This document shows positions 9,632 through 18,300 of a stretch of DNA of 45,359 nucleotides, one piece after another. The notes under the pieces are model-generated. The model saw nothing but the letters and a program-made list of their open reading frames with translations, was not told the origin of the DNA and did not search any database. Within the stretch, counting starts at the first letter, position 1. Every line of letters starts with the position of its first letter. Origin of the DNA: Alphaproteobacteria bacterium (GTDB taxonomy: Bacteria > Pseudomonadota > Alphaproteobacteria > Rhizobiales > JAKIUO01); contig JAJRQA010000128.1 in NCBI GenBank assembly GCA_024280475.1, positions 1-45,359 of the forward strand. The letters are read 5' to 3'. The position numbers and the translations under genes were made by a program.

Positions 9632-10267
9632 TTAGTTCACATAGAAGCGCTTTGCATGCTCGAAGCGGGCCAGCGTAAAACTGGTGCCGAGCAGTTTGAT
9701 CGTATAAAAATACCCATTTTTCTCAAAGCCGTTCTTTAGGTGAGCTTTGATCGAGGCATGATTCCGGGTTGCAATACCGACATACAAAGTATGAATATTT
9801 CTCGATTTCAGGTCGTTGCGTACAAACTTGTAAAAGCCGCTCATCAGGCCGCGTCGCCGATGAGAGCTTGCCGTAAAAAGATTATAGCCAAAGGCAATAT
9901 CTGTTGGTACCTGCATGAACACCCCATAAGTCATCTCGATCTCGCCAAACATCAACCAGCCATAAAAAACCGGCAATCCGTGATCGTAGCCGATCACCGC
10001 CTGGTCTCCTTTGCTCAGACGGTTGCTGGCAAAAGCACGCGCTTGCTCGTCCATTGGATTGATTTGATCGATGAGCTCCAACACATCAGCATTGTCATGA
10101 ATTTGAAAATTGACATGAGCTTGCACGGGCTTGCTCACCTGCGTGGCAGGCGATCCTGGCAAATGATCGCTCATAAAGCGATCGTTGAGCAAATATATAT
10201 CTTGCAGATCGCGAGAAATCACACGGCTTTTGAGCCTTGCCAAACTCTGGCGTAATCGGGTCTTCAT
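9632..10267 (-). CDS. GNAT-family N-acetyltransferase in the polysaccharide locus
   Basis: A 211-residue cytoplasmic protein. Residues about 95-200 fit a GNAT fold: the acetyl-CoA loop is in 'TASSHRRRGLMSGFYKFVR', followed by 'LYVGIATRNHASIKAHLKNGF' in parts ('LYVGIATRN', 'HASIKAHLKNGFEKNGY'), where the R/N-x-x-S-x-x-x-x-x-x-x-G-F pattern is typical. The N-terminal 90 residues are not recognised. The start codon overlaps the stop of the glycosyltransferase gene by four bases (ATGA), so translation is coupled and the protein probably acts on the same polysaccharide or its sugar precursor. Last gene of the minus-strand arm. Confidence 0.75.
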   Translation of the reverse strand: MKTRLRQSLARLKSRVISRDLQDIYLLNDRFMSDHLPGSPATQVSKPVQAHVNFQIHDNADVLELIDQINPMDEQARAFASNRLSKGDQAVIGYDHGLPVFYGWLMFGEIEMTYGVFMQVPTDIAFGYNLFTASSHRRRGLMSGFYKFVRNDLKSRNIHTLYVGIATRNHASIKAHLKNGFEKNGYFYTIKLLGTSFTLARFEHAKRFYVN

Positions 10268-11349
10268 GCCGTTTCCCTTTGGGCCTCCAAAAGCGCCTGC
10301 AGCTCGCCAACCAAATTACGGCGATCATTGTCAGCATCGCCGTTCCAGCGGGACAGATTTTGGCGAGCCAGCATTTTGTAATTGCTGACCCAGTCCGATG
10401 CGCTGATCAAAGCGCTGATCTGCTCTGCAGCGCCGCGGGGGTTCGATGGATCGACCAGCAATCCGCTCTTCCCCAGCACTTCCTGGAACACCTGTTGTTG
10501 CGGAGCGATCACCGGCAAGCCGCCATATTGCGCCTCAAGAAGGGGCAATCCAAGGCCCTCATCATGCGAGGTATTGATAAACAGGTCGGCCCGCGCCATT
10601 AGTTCACGGGTTTTCTCAATGGGCAGATATCCATAGAGCGTCACACCGGGGGTATTTTGCAATCTTTCAATCTCATCCCCCCAACCAAAACGCCCGACAA
10701 TATCAAGGGTCGCTCCCTTATGACCTTGCGCTTGTAGAGCTTGCAAAATATCGACCGCCGCCCCCAGATTCTTGCGCGGTTCAACCGTCCCAAGCGCAAT
10801 CAGCCGCAAGGATTTTTTCACTCTTTTTGGATCATCTTCGCGTGCTTTGTCATCCAGACCAAATATATTGCGTACGGCTGGACGATAGAGAAAAATTTCT
10901 GCATCGGCTCGACAGAACTGACGCAATTCATCCCTTGTATATTGTGAGTTGACCATGAAACGGGGCAGATTTTTCACTGCATAGCGAAAGGGCGGCGCCA
11001 TATAGAGTTTGGCGCGCCGGTTCAGATCCTCTTTTCGCGTCAACAGGAATAGATCATGGATATAGGGTATGACCCGGTCGCCAAATCGCGATAACGCATA
11101 TGAAGGAGGGAAGCCTGGGCAAAGCATCATGGCGTTAGGGTGACGTACGAGTTTGGCTGGCAGCTCTATATTTTGCCGAAAGATCAGATCCACGGTCGAG
11201 TTGGAGGTGATCGGCTTCAGCTCTAGAGGCGCTAGCGAACCTTTAGAAAACAACTCCTGCGTAATACGCTCGAGACCCGTCACATGACGACCAAGATGGG
11301 TGTGATCAACAAACAAGGTGGAGGGCTTCAAATCCGCTTTGGAAATCAT
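10264..11349 (-). CDS. Glycosyltransferase family 4 (group 1)
   Basis: A 361-residue retaining GT-B glycosyltransferase. The C-terminal Glycos_transf_1 domain (about residues 180-345) includes 'RLIALGTVEPRKNLGAAVDI', the donor-binding start of that domain. 'ERLQNTPGVTLYGYL' and the E-x7-E block 'SHDEGLGLPLLEAQYGGLPV' follow. The N-terminal half has 'GLERITQELF' and 'VIPYIHDLF', typical of mannosyltransferase-like GT4 enzymes. Donor and acceptor cannot be read from sequence. It overlaps the polymerase-like gene upstream and the GNAT gene downstream by four bases each, forming a tightly coupled operon. Confidence 0.88.
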   Translation of the reverse strand: MISKADLKPSTLFVDHTHLGRHVTGLERITQELFSKGSLAPLELKPITSNSTVDLIFRQNIELPAKLVRHPNAMMLCPGFPPSYALSRFGDRVIPYIHDLFLLTRKEDLNRRAKLYMAPPFRYAVKNLPRFMVNSQYTRDELRQFCRADAEIFLYRPAVRNIFGLDDKAREDDPKRVKKSLRLIALGTVEPRKNLGAAVDILQALQAQGHKGATLDIVGRFGWGDEIERLQNTPGVTLYGYLPIEKTRELMARADLFINTSHDEGLGLPLLEAQYGGLPVIAPQQQVFQEVLGKSGLLVDPSNPRGAAEQISALISASDWVSNYKMLARQNLSRWNGDADNDRRNLVGELQALLEAQRETA

Positions 11350-12716
11350 GACGCCCTCGCGCTGTTATGACCAATAAGAGATTGCTTTTCCCCTGCGATG
11401 ATGCGCGAACGTGCGCGGCGCAGCACGAAATGCTTTTTGGGCTTTTGCAACAATAGGAGTGACATGACAACCACGAACGCCAGATCCGTACCTTTGGCGG
11501 ACAGGCTGACCGAGGTGCTGGAAACGGTCAGGAAATAAATGATTGGCCAGATTGCTGGCAAAGATGAGGCCTTGATAACATCATACAAGAAAGCGAACAG
11601 GCCAACAAAGAAGATCATACTGACGATAAAGCCGTAGGACAAAATGAAGGCAACCCAAAAACTCTCAATACCAAAATTGAGACCATGAGACCGCAGCAAG
11701 GATGCAACATGTTCGGGGTCAGGGCCAATCATGATATCCAGCAAACTCAAATCACGAAACACTTCAAACATGATAATCCGCGCACTGGCGCTGCCTTTAT
11801 CATCTATAAAGCGACCAACAAACTGATCAAACAAGCCAATCTCGAAACCGACCACTAACGCGCCAATGCCGAGCGGCACAAGCAGCACCCCAAGCAACCA
11901 GTTTCGCCGCGCCGAGGTACCGCCGCGCAAGGTGCCAATCATTTTAAAGCTAAATATGATCACCAGAAAAAGCAGCATCGTCACCAAAGCCATACGGCCG
12001 CCAAAGGCGTTCATGGCCAGCAGGTTAATGCCAAACAAAGCAGGCTTCATGATCCAGGGCAAATCGCGCCAGCCTCCAAGCGCCAAGGTGATAAGATAGC
12101 CACCGGTGATCAGCGCATTGGTCAAGGGATGCCCCAGAAATGCTGATGATCGCCAGTCCCCGTCAATGATAAAACCACCAACATCCAAAGGTGTCAGGCG
12201 AAATCCTGTTAAAAACTCGAACAATCCAAGCAATGCATTGGCCAGCATCAAAAAATGTATGAGCCGTCCCAGCTTGAAACGCTGGCGCTCCGAGATGCTG
12301 CCAAGCAAAAATAGCAGTATGACGGGAAAAATAAACGTATCAATGATTGGCGTGAAAGGCTTGTGCTGAATAGCCGTGATCTGAAACAACAGCAGAACCC
12401 AGGTTACCAGAAATACCAGTGTCCCCTTGTGACGAGTAAACAGCGTATCAATATAGTCCATCGGGCGTGTATGAGAGAACCACAGCAAGAGCAATGTGCC
12501 AATGGCCAGAAAATGAGCTGGATGGATTTTTTCCAGCGGCGTGCCGCCTTCCAGGTCATAACGAATGCCAAACCTCGTGAGCACCATATTGGAAAGCACG
12601 AACAGTAAAAACAATGTGATAAAAAGTAGGTAATACAGCATCTTGGAGCGCTTGGGGCGCCTTGCCGGGGCGCCGTGTCGGCGCGGACCTCTGCCTATTG
12701 TTGTCCCAGCATTCAT
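11346..12716 (-). CDS. Polysaccharide polymerase-like membrane protein (VpsF/Wzy type)
   Basis: An inner-membrane protein of about 456 residues with roughly ten to eleven hydrophobic helices and a positively charged N-terminus. The layout and the block 'NAFGGRMALVTMLLFL' recall the O-antigen ligase/Wzy superfamily, especially VpsF-like proteins of exopolysaccharide loci. A large periplasmic-type loop (about residues 310-350) includes 'GPDPEHVASLLRSHGLNFG'. The likely job is polymerisation of lipid-linked repeat units, inferred from topology and neighbours because this superfamily is poorly conserved. Start chosen at ATG 12716, with AGGGTG upstream; a GTG three codons earlier is also possible. 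The end overlaps the GT4 gene by four bases. Confidence 0.75.
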   Translation of the reverse strand: MNAGTTIGRGPRRHGAPARRPKRSKMLYYLLFITLFLLFVLSNMVLTRFGIRYDLEGGTPLEKIHPAHFLAIGTLLLLWFSHTRPMDYIDTLFTRHKGTLVFLVTWVLLLFQITAIQHKPFTPIIDTFIFPVILLFLLGSISERQRFKLGRLIHFLMLANALLGLFEFLTGFRLTPLDVGGFIIDGDWRSSAFLGHPLTNALITGGYLITLALGGWRDLPWIMKPALFGINLLAMNAFGGRMALVTMLLFLVIIFSFKMIGTLRGGTSARRNWLLGVLLVPLGIGALVVGFEIGLFDQFVGRFIDDKGSASARIIMFEVFRDLSLLDIMIGPDPEHVASLLRSHGLNFGIESFWVAFILSYGFIVSMIFFVGLFAFLYDVIKASSLPAIWPIIYFLTVSSTSVSLSAKGTDLAFVVVMSLLLLQKPKKHFVLRRARSRIIAGEKQSLIGHNSARAS

Positions 12717-12760
12717 CAAGCACACCCTGTTGCAACTAACTGTGTCCCACTATATGCATG

Positions 12761-13079
12761 AGCCGCGCCAATTCATAGGCTCGCGGCTATTCGCGCTAAC
12801 GCGCGGCCTCCGATAGGGCGCGCTACAGCGCGACGGCCGCTTGGCCTTGCCGATGCGTACATCGGTATTCTACATATATACGAGCTGTCACACACTTGGC
12901 TCCGCGAGCCCGATGTCCAGCGCACTGGTTACACAAAATAATTTTATTATTAAGAAAAGAAATCCGATGTAAGCATCGGCAAGGCCGACTGGCCGTCGCG
13001 CATTGCGCGCCCCATCGGAGGCCCGGCGTCAGCCGGGATAGCCGTGAGATAAATCAAATGCGCGAATAGCCGTGAGATA
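12761..13079. repeat. Array of mini-hairpins arranged as a large inverted repeat
   Basis: This intergenic block lies between the polymerase gene and the Wzc-like gene. The left arm (about 12778-12866) and right arm (about 12963-13050, reverse complement) match closely over nearly 90 bases around a spacer of about 98 bases. Each arm is built of short stems with 3-4-base loops. Left arm: CGCG-CTAA-CGCG (12792), CGCGC-TACA-GCGCG (12819), GGCC-GCTT-GGCC (12835) and CCGATG-CGTA-CATCGG (12850). Right arm: CCGATG-TAAG-CATCGG (12964), GGCC-GACT-GGCC (12983), CGCGC-ATT-GCGCG (12997) and CCCGGC-GTCA-GCCGGG (13022). The spacer adds GGCTC-CGC-GAGCC (12898) and CCAG-CGCA-CTGG (12917). AGCCGCG...CGCGGCT (12761-12788) flanks the left. 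On the right, ATAGCCGTGAGATA is repeated at 13038 and 13066. No coding region is present. Confidence 0.85.
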
Positions 13080-13081
13080 TA

Positions 13082-15331
13082 TTAAACTTTCTCGGGATCG
13101 ATCGCGGAAACAATGATGCCGCGCATTTTACTGGCTGGGGCATCAAGAGCACGCAAAGCTTCGTTGACGGTCTGTCGGCTCGTGCCGTCGGTGCGAACCA
13201 CGAGAGCCACGCTATCAACCACATCAACAAGCAAATGCGCCAACCCGGAATTCAAAATAGCCCCGCCATCAACCACAACCAGATCAAAATCTTTGCTGAT
13301 CTGCGGCAGTTGCGCGAGCAATAGCTGATAGTCACCCCAATGAATGGGCTGGCGTTTTTTACCGCCAGTAACAAGCGGCAGGAATGACAGGCCAAGCGAC
13401 TTGTCCTGTACAATGAGGTCAGCAAGTTTGCCCTCACCGGTCAAAACATTGCCAAGTGCCTGCTGATTGTCGGGGGCCAACGTCTCTGAGAGCTCCCCAT
13501 TGCCACCATCGCCATCAATCAGCAAAACCTTGCGCTTTTGCATGGCCGCCGAAATCGCCGCACTCCAGGCAACCGACGAGCTTCCCTCATGATCGGTTGA
13601 AGATACCAGCATAATACTGTTTGTGTCAGCCACAGACAGAGCGTGAGGGTCTTTCAGCTTCAAAAGATTGCGTACCAGGCCCATCACCGACGTTACATAA
13701 GGAGAACCAACCTTGGCAAGCTCCAGATATAAGCGATAATAAGAGCTTTGCTCTTTGGAATGACTGGTTTGACGGTTGAACATTGACCTTAGAGATGAAA
13801 ATGCGCCTTGTCTAAAATTTGGGATCGATCCGATTATTGGCAATCCCAGCACCCGTTCAACTTCAAGACCATTGGTAAAGCGGTCCTGGCGATAATCATT
13901 GACCAGCGCGCCTCCCAGGCCAAGACCAAGACCAAGCATCAATGCCAGAGGCAAAATGATCTTCTTTTTCGGCCAGCTGGCCCACAACGGCGTACTGGCA
14001 TAGGAAATGACCCTGGCATCAATCAGATTAATTTTTTCCTGAGCATTGGATTCGCGTGCTTTTGTCAAAACACGTTCGTAAACCGCTCGGCTGGCATTGG
14101 CTTCACGTTCAAGAGCAGCCAATTCAACCCGGGCTGTGTTGGTAACATCTGTGACACCGCGTGATCTCTTCAAACGTTTGCCAAGCGCTGCTACGCGTCT
14201 TCTTTCGACACCAAGGTCTGCGTGCAGTGAATTAGCAATGCGCCGCAATTCAGCATTGATCAATTGCCGCGAGCGTGACACGCGTGCTCTGGCAGAAATT
14301 AACTGCGGATGACGCGCGCCCAGCACGCTGGCAAGTTGACTTTCTCGGCGCGCGGTCGCCGCATACTGCTCTCGCAGGCTGGCAATCACGCGAGACTTGA
14401 TGGCTTCATCAAAATTTTCAGGGATAGTGCCCGAACGCAGCAAGCTGCGAACTTTGGCAGCTTTGGCCTCAGCCCCCGCCATGCGGTTTTTAGCAGCCAG
14501 CAGCTCGTCATTGAGACGTGACAGGTGCCGCTCATTGACCAATGATCCGTCAGCCGCCACAATATCATTTTCTTGTCTAAACGTTTGAGCCATCGTCTCT
14601 GCTTCGAGCACTTTAGAGCGCAGCGCCGCGAGACGCCCCTGCAAAAGCAGGGAAATCTGATGAGTGTTATTGGCCTGGGTTTCAGCCTGATCCGTTATAT
14701 AAGCATCGGCAACGGCCCGCGACAGTCTGGCCGCTTTTGCAGCGTCTCTTGAGCTGACCGCCACTTCAACAACATAAGTCTGCGAGGGTCTTTTCACAGC
14801 AAGCTTTTCATGTAGGCGGCGCAGGGCTTCTTGCGTACGTGCTGGTGTTTCGAGCACCTCATTAGTATCTGTCTGCCAACCGGCAAGACGTTTCAACCAA
14901 TCAATCAAACCTGTTTCAGCAGCTTGAGAGAATTCAGGGTCGGAGACCAGATTCTCACTTTTAACAACCCGCTCAAGCACCGCATTTGACGCGATTACCC
15001 GGGTTTGGCTCTCGATCAATATCTGATTGGTATTACCATCCTGGGGAATATAATCCGAACCAAAGACGCGCTTGGGTTGCGGATTGATCAATATTTTTGA
15101 AGAGGCGGTATATTTGGTCGTTGCCGTCATCGAATAAGCAGTCGCCGCAGCCAGCGCCAATATAGTCATCATGGCTATGATCAACCATTGCTGCTTTAAA
15201 ATCCTGAAAAACCCGGAGATATCGAGGCCGCGATCCAGTTCATCCACAGCTTGATAGGTGCCACCCATACTATCGGTGTACCCAGTTGAGGTAAAATTTC
15301 GATTTAATTCGTCAAAATTACTGATACCCAT
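13082..15331 (-). CDS. Wzc/GumC-like polysaccharide co-polymerase with degraded BY-kinase domain
   Basis: An inner-membrane chain-length and export regulator of 749 residues from the ATG at 15331 (weak GAAA site; the in-frame TTG at 15457 is less likely). The Wzz domain begins at about residue 30 ('DISGFFRILKQQWLIIAMMT'), with TM1 at about 45-65. A long periplasmic coiled-coil and GNVR-type region runs to TM2 at about 450 ('IILPLALMLGLGLGLGGALV'). The C-terminal CpsD-like domain (about 560-749) is unusual. Walker A reads 'SSTDHEGSSSVAWS' without the essential Lys. Walker A' is 'KVLLIDGDGG' and Walker B is 'DLVVVDGGAI'. There is no C-terminal tyrosine cluster. The fold is kept but kinase activity is doubtful. 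It shares the AT-rich divergent region with the glycosylphosphotransferase gene. Confidence 0.9.
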   Translation of the reverse strand: MGISNFDELNRNFTSTGYTDSMGGTYQAVDELDRGLDISGFFRILKQQWLIIAMMTILALAAATAYSMTATTKYTASSKILINPQPKRVFGSDYIPQDGNTNQILIESQTRVIASNAVLERVVKSENLVSDPEFSQAAETGLIDWLKRLAGWQTDTNEVLETPARTQEALRRLHEKLAVKRPSQTYVVEVAVSSRDAAKAARLSRAVADAYITDQAETQANNTHQISLLLQGRLAALRSKVLEAETMAQTFRQENDIVAADGSLVNERHLSRLNDELLAAKNRMAGAEAKAAKVRSLLRSGTIPENFDEAIKSRVIASLREQYAATARRESQLASVLGARHPQLISARARVSRSRQLINAELRRIANSLHADLGVERRRVAALGKRLKRSRGVTDVTNTARVELAALEREANASRAVYERVLTKARESNAQEKINLIDARVISYASTPLWASWPKKKIILPLALMLGLGLGLGGALVNDYRQDRFTNGLEVERVLGLPIIGSIPNFRQGAFSSLRSMFNRQTSHSKEQSSYYRLYLELAKVGSPYVTSVMGLVRNLLKLKDPHALSVADTNSIMLVSSTDHEGSSSVAWSAAISAAMQKRKVLLIDGDGGNGELSETLAPDNQQALGNVLTGEGKLADLIVQDKSLGLSFLPLVTGGKKRQPIHWGDYQLLLAQLPQISKDFDLVVVDGGAILNSGLAHLLVDVVDSVALVVRTDGTSRQTVNEALRALDAPASKMRGIIVSAIDPEKV

Positions 15332-15791
15332 AAGACTGTTTCTTTTTTCTGAACTACCCAATTGGACTAAACCGCACGACTTACCTTTTGTTAACGGCTT
15401 GCTATGCAAGCTATTAGACCAACTGATAGCAAGCTCTATGCCTGATCGTTCGTTCAACTGTTTTAGTGATAATTATGGTTAACAAATATCAATAGATAAT
15501 CAGCTGTAGAATATCGATACATATTTTGTATCTACACACCCTAATATCACCCAATATACTCTGCTCACCCCTCGCAGATGAAATATTTTTAACTATTTTA
15601 AGTTGCATAATTAACATATAACGTGAATAAATATCCGATCGTAATCCAAAAACCTATTTCTCATTTATACCAATAGCAACCTCGCACGTTCCTTGCATAC
15701 CCCATTGGCAAGTCCCGTTTCGAAACACCAATGAAACGATTGTTGTTGCTATTTAATAGATGCTCTCAGTAGTGCATTCAGGTAATTTATC
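15332..15791. promoter_or_regulatory. AT-rich divergent promoter region of the exopolysaccharide locus
   Basis: 460 bases between the Wzc-like gene (minus) and the glycosylphosphotransferase gene (plus), clearly richer in A/T than the genes around it and without a credible gene. It must hold the promoters of both arms. The palindrome GATACA-TATTT-TGTATC (15516-15532) is a possible operator. I could not assign -35/-10 boxes with confidence. Confidence 0.5.
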
Positions 15792-17252
15792 ATGTCTGAT
15801 ATCTCCCAACGCGTACCCGGGACAATCACCAACAGCAGCGGTTTTACGCTCTTTCATACCTATCTGTTTGGTCCCATTGCCTTTGCCGCAGACATCGGCG
15901 CCATTGTCGCGATGTCAATGCTCACAGGCACTGCCTATCACTATGTCGCTTACGGCGATATGGGTCCCCTTGTGCTGTTCCTAGAAGCGGGGCTAATGGT
16001 GGCCTTGTTCTTTACACTGCCATTTTTGTTTCGCGAAAAATACAATCTCACCAGCTATATCTCAAATGATGCGCGTATTCCGGGCCTGTTCTTTATCTGG
16101 AATTACGCTTTTTTCAGCATGTTTGCCTTGGGGTTTTTGACCAAATCGACCGATATATTCTCCCGCGGCACACTGGTGCTGTTCTATTTTGCCGGGTTTG
16201 GTGCCATCGCCTTGTTGCGTGCCCAACTGGCAAGACAAGTGACATTGGGATGCAAAACCGGGCGCATCGCAGCTCGCCAAGTCATGTTGGTTGGCACCGA
16301 GGCAAAAATCAGGGATTTCCAGACCCAGTTCCAACCGTGGAATCACGGCTTGCGGATCAATCATTCGATTGTTTTGGACGAGCATTTTGATGGTTCGGCT
16401 CAAACGGGAGACGATCGCAAACTGGAAAAAACCCTCGATGACGCCTTGTCGCTGACCCGTCAGGACCGGATTGACGATGTCATTTTACTTCTACCATGGT
16501 CGAGAAGTTCGCTCATTGAGCACTGCGTTGAGCAATTTGCTACCAGTTCGGTTTCCATTCACCTCGGCCCGCAGGCAATTTTTGACCGGTTCATTGATGC
16601 CAGATTGACCAAACTGGGATCCATTGCCACTCTTAATTTAATACGCCCACCATTGTCGAAAATGGAAATCGCCTTGAAAAGGTCATTTGATATTCTCGCC
16701 TCTGTCGCTGGTCTCACTCTGTTATCACCGTTCTTGCTTGTGTTTTTCGTTATGACCAAACTCGACAGCGCAGGCCCCGCCTTGTTCCGCCAAACACGCT
16801 TTGGCTTTAATCAAGAGCCCTTCGAAATCATCAAGTTTCGCACCATGACAGTGATGGAAAATGGTGATGATGTGAAACAGGTTGTTGCCAATGATCCGCG
16901 CGTAACCGGATTTGGCCGCTTCATGCGTAAATGGAACATTGATGAACTGCCACAACTGTGGAACGTCCTTAAAGGTGATATGTCGCTGGTCGGTCCACGC
17001 CCGCATGCGGTTGCCCATGACCAGGAATTTACCAAAAAGATCGCTCAATATGCCCGCCGCATGAATGTCCAGCCAGGTATTACCGGACTGGCGCAGGTCA
17101 ACGGCTATCGTGGCCCTACTGATACGGACGAAAAAATTCGACAACGGGTCGAACATGATCTGCACTATATTGACAACTGGTCTTTCGCCCTCGATATCAA
17201 GCTCATCTGGATGACCCTGTTTTCAAAAAAAGCCTATCATAACGCCCATTAA
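15792..17252 (+). CDS. Undecaprenyl-phosphate sugar-1-phosphate transferase (polyprenyl glycosylphosphotransferase)
   Basis: The initiating enzyme of repeat-unit assembly: it moves a sugar-1-phosphate (often glucose or galactose) from a UDP-sugar to undecaprenyl phosphate. It has 486 residues. Four N-terminal helices (about 18-150) and a CoA-binding-like domain (about 155-270) precede a fifth membrane segment ('ILASVAGLTLLSPFLLVFFV'). The catalytic Bac_transf domain runs from 295 to 485 with 'FEIIKFRTM', 'DELPQLWNVLKGDMSLVGPR' and 'QPGITGLAQVNGYRG'. The layout is that of WcaJ/ExoY-like enzymes; which sugar is used cannot be told. The ATG follows AGGT. First gene of the plus-strand arm. Confidence 0.93.
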   Translation: MSDISQRVPGTITNSSGFTLFHTYLFGPIAFAADIGAIVAMSMLTGTAYHYVAYGDMGPLVLFLEAGLMVALFFTLPFLFREKYNLTSYISNDARIPGLFFIWNYAFFSMFALGFLTKSTDIFSRGTLVLFYFAGFGAIALLRAQLARQVTLGCKTGRIAARQVMLVGTEAKIRDFQTQFQPWNHGLRINHSIVLDEHFDGSAQTGDDRKLEKTLDDALSLTRQDRIDDVILLLPWSRSSLIEHCVEQFATSSVSIHLGPQAIFDRFIDARLTKLGSIATLNLIRPPLSKMEIALKRSFDILASVAGLTLLSPFLLVFFVMTKLDSAGPALFRQTRFGFNQEPFEIIKFRTMTVMENGDDVKQVVANDPRVTGFGRFMRKWNIDELPQLWNVLKGDMSLVGPRPHAVAHDQEFTKKIAQYARRMNVQPGITGLAQVNGYRGPTDTDEKIRQRVEHDLHYIDNWSFALDIKLIWMTLFSKKAYHNAH

Positions 17253-17336
17253 TATTGGTCCGATATATCGATTTATATCACTTCCAAATTGCTTTAAAAT
17301 ACCAAGTTACAATGCTGGAACAAGAAGGTGAGAACC

Positions 17337-18290
17337 ATGACCCAAACGATTTTTAACAACTGGAAAGCCGAGCATTCTCATCTCTGGGGCCAAATTCCGG
17401 TGATCCAGCAGCACACACTTCACCAGTCTTCCTTGTTCACCGATGACGCTCTTGCCGAGCTGATCGAAAATTATCCACGCGCCGATTACTCTTTGGTGAT
17501 CCCTGGTCGCCAGGATCAGGACCATCATCATAAATGGCGTGAAGGTGATATAGGCGATGCCAGTGGTGCCGAAGTCCTCAAAGCCATCAAGGAAGGTTTC
17601 TTGTGGATCAATCTGCGCAACCTGCCCCTCAATGACCCGCGCTACAAACAATTGACCGACAGATTATTTGAGGAAATGCAGGCCAATGTGCCCGGCCTCA
17701 AGATCAAAAAGTCGGAGATGACCCTGCTTGTCACCTCACCTGGTGCCCAGACCTATTATCATTGTGACGTACCTGGACAATCCTTGTGGCATATCCGCGG
17801 GCGTAAAAAAGTCTATCTGTATCCAGCCCTTGCCCCCTTCTTGCCTGAAGAACTTCTGGAACGGGTGATATTACAAGAATCAGAAGAAGAGATCCCGTTC
17901 GAACACTGGTTTGATGATCACGCCCAAGTGCTTGATCTGGAACCTGGCACAATGGTTCATTGGCCACAGTTTGCCCCGCACCGCGTCGAAAATCATGACA
18001 GCCTTTGCGTCTCTATCAGTACCGAATACTGGACGAGCGAAATCGAGCGCGCCTACAAGGTCCGCTACGCCAACGGTCTGCTGCGACGTAAATTCAAGAT
18101 CGCGCCAAAAAGTGTCGACACAACGGGGGCAACTTATCTCTCCAAAGCCATATTACAATCTATATGGCGCCGGTCCGGGCTTGCCAAAAAACATATCTGG
18201 TCGCGTAAAATCGAGTTTGAACTCGATCCCGCCGATCCACACAATATGCTCGATATCACACCGTTCACACTTAGCCCTGGAAATGGGTGA
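17337..18290 (+). CDS. JmjC/cupin-8-like Fe(II) oxygenase candidate in the polysaccharide locus
   Basis: A 317-residue cytoplasmic protein. The central part resembles cupin_8/JmjC-like 2-oxoglutarate oxygenases. 'YYHCDVPGQSLWHIRGRKKV' contains an HxD pair (His142, Asp144) and a G-x-K/R strand, and 'QFAPHRVENHDSLCVSIST' carries a distal His (His215), together a plausible 2-His-1-carboxylate iron site. The N-terminal 100 residues and the basic C-terminus are not assigned. The family includes protein and small-molecule hydroxylases, and the substrate is unknown here. The start at ATG 17337 has AAGGTGAG six bases upstream. It ends 10 bases before the next gene, so the two are cotranscribed. Confidence 0.65.
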   Translation: MTQTIFNNWKAEHSHLWGQIPVIQQHTLHQSSLFTDDALAELIENYPRADYSLVIPGRQDQDHHHKWREGDIGDASGAEVLKAIKEGFLWINLRNLPLNDPRYKQLTDRLFEEMQANVPGLKIKKSEMTLLVTSPGAQTYYHCDVPGQSLWHIRGRKKVYLYPALAPFLPEELLERVILQESEEEIPFEHWFDDHAQVLDLEPGTMVHWPQFAPHRVENHDSLCVSISTEYWTSEIERAYKVRYANGLLRRKFKIAPKSVDTTGATYLSKAILQSIWRRSGLAKKHIWSRKIEFELDPADPHNMLDITPFTLSPGNG

Positions 18291-18300
18291 GCCATATATC

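Noticed and set aside
12761-13079. Hairpin array as a CRISPR or integron attC array
   Set aside because: There is no regular repeat-spacer pattern, no cas or integrase gene, and no core attC R/L boxes. The units are palindromes of different sequence.
17911-18300. 130-residue N-terminal extension of the CelD-like protein
   Set aside because: It overlaps the JmjC-like gene in another frame. Family length and the GGTGAG site favour the start at 18301.
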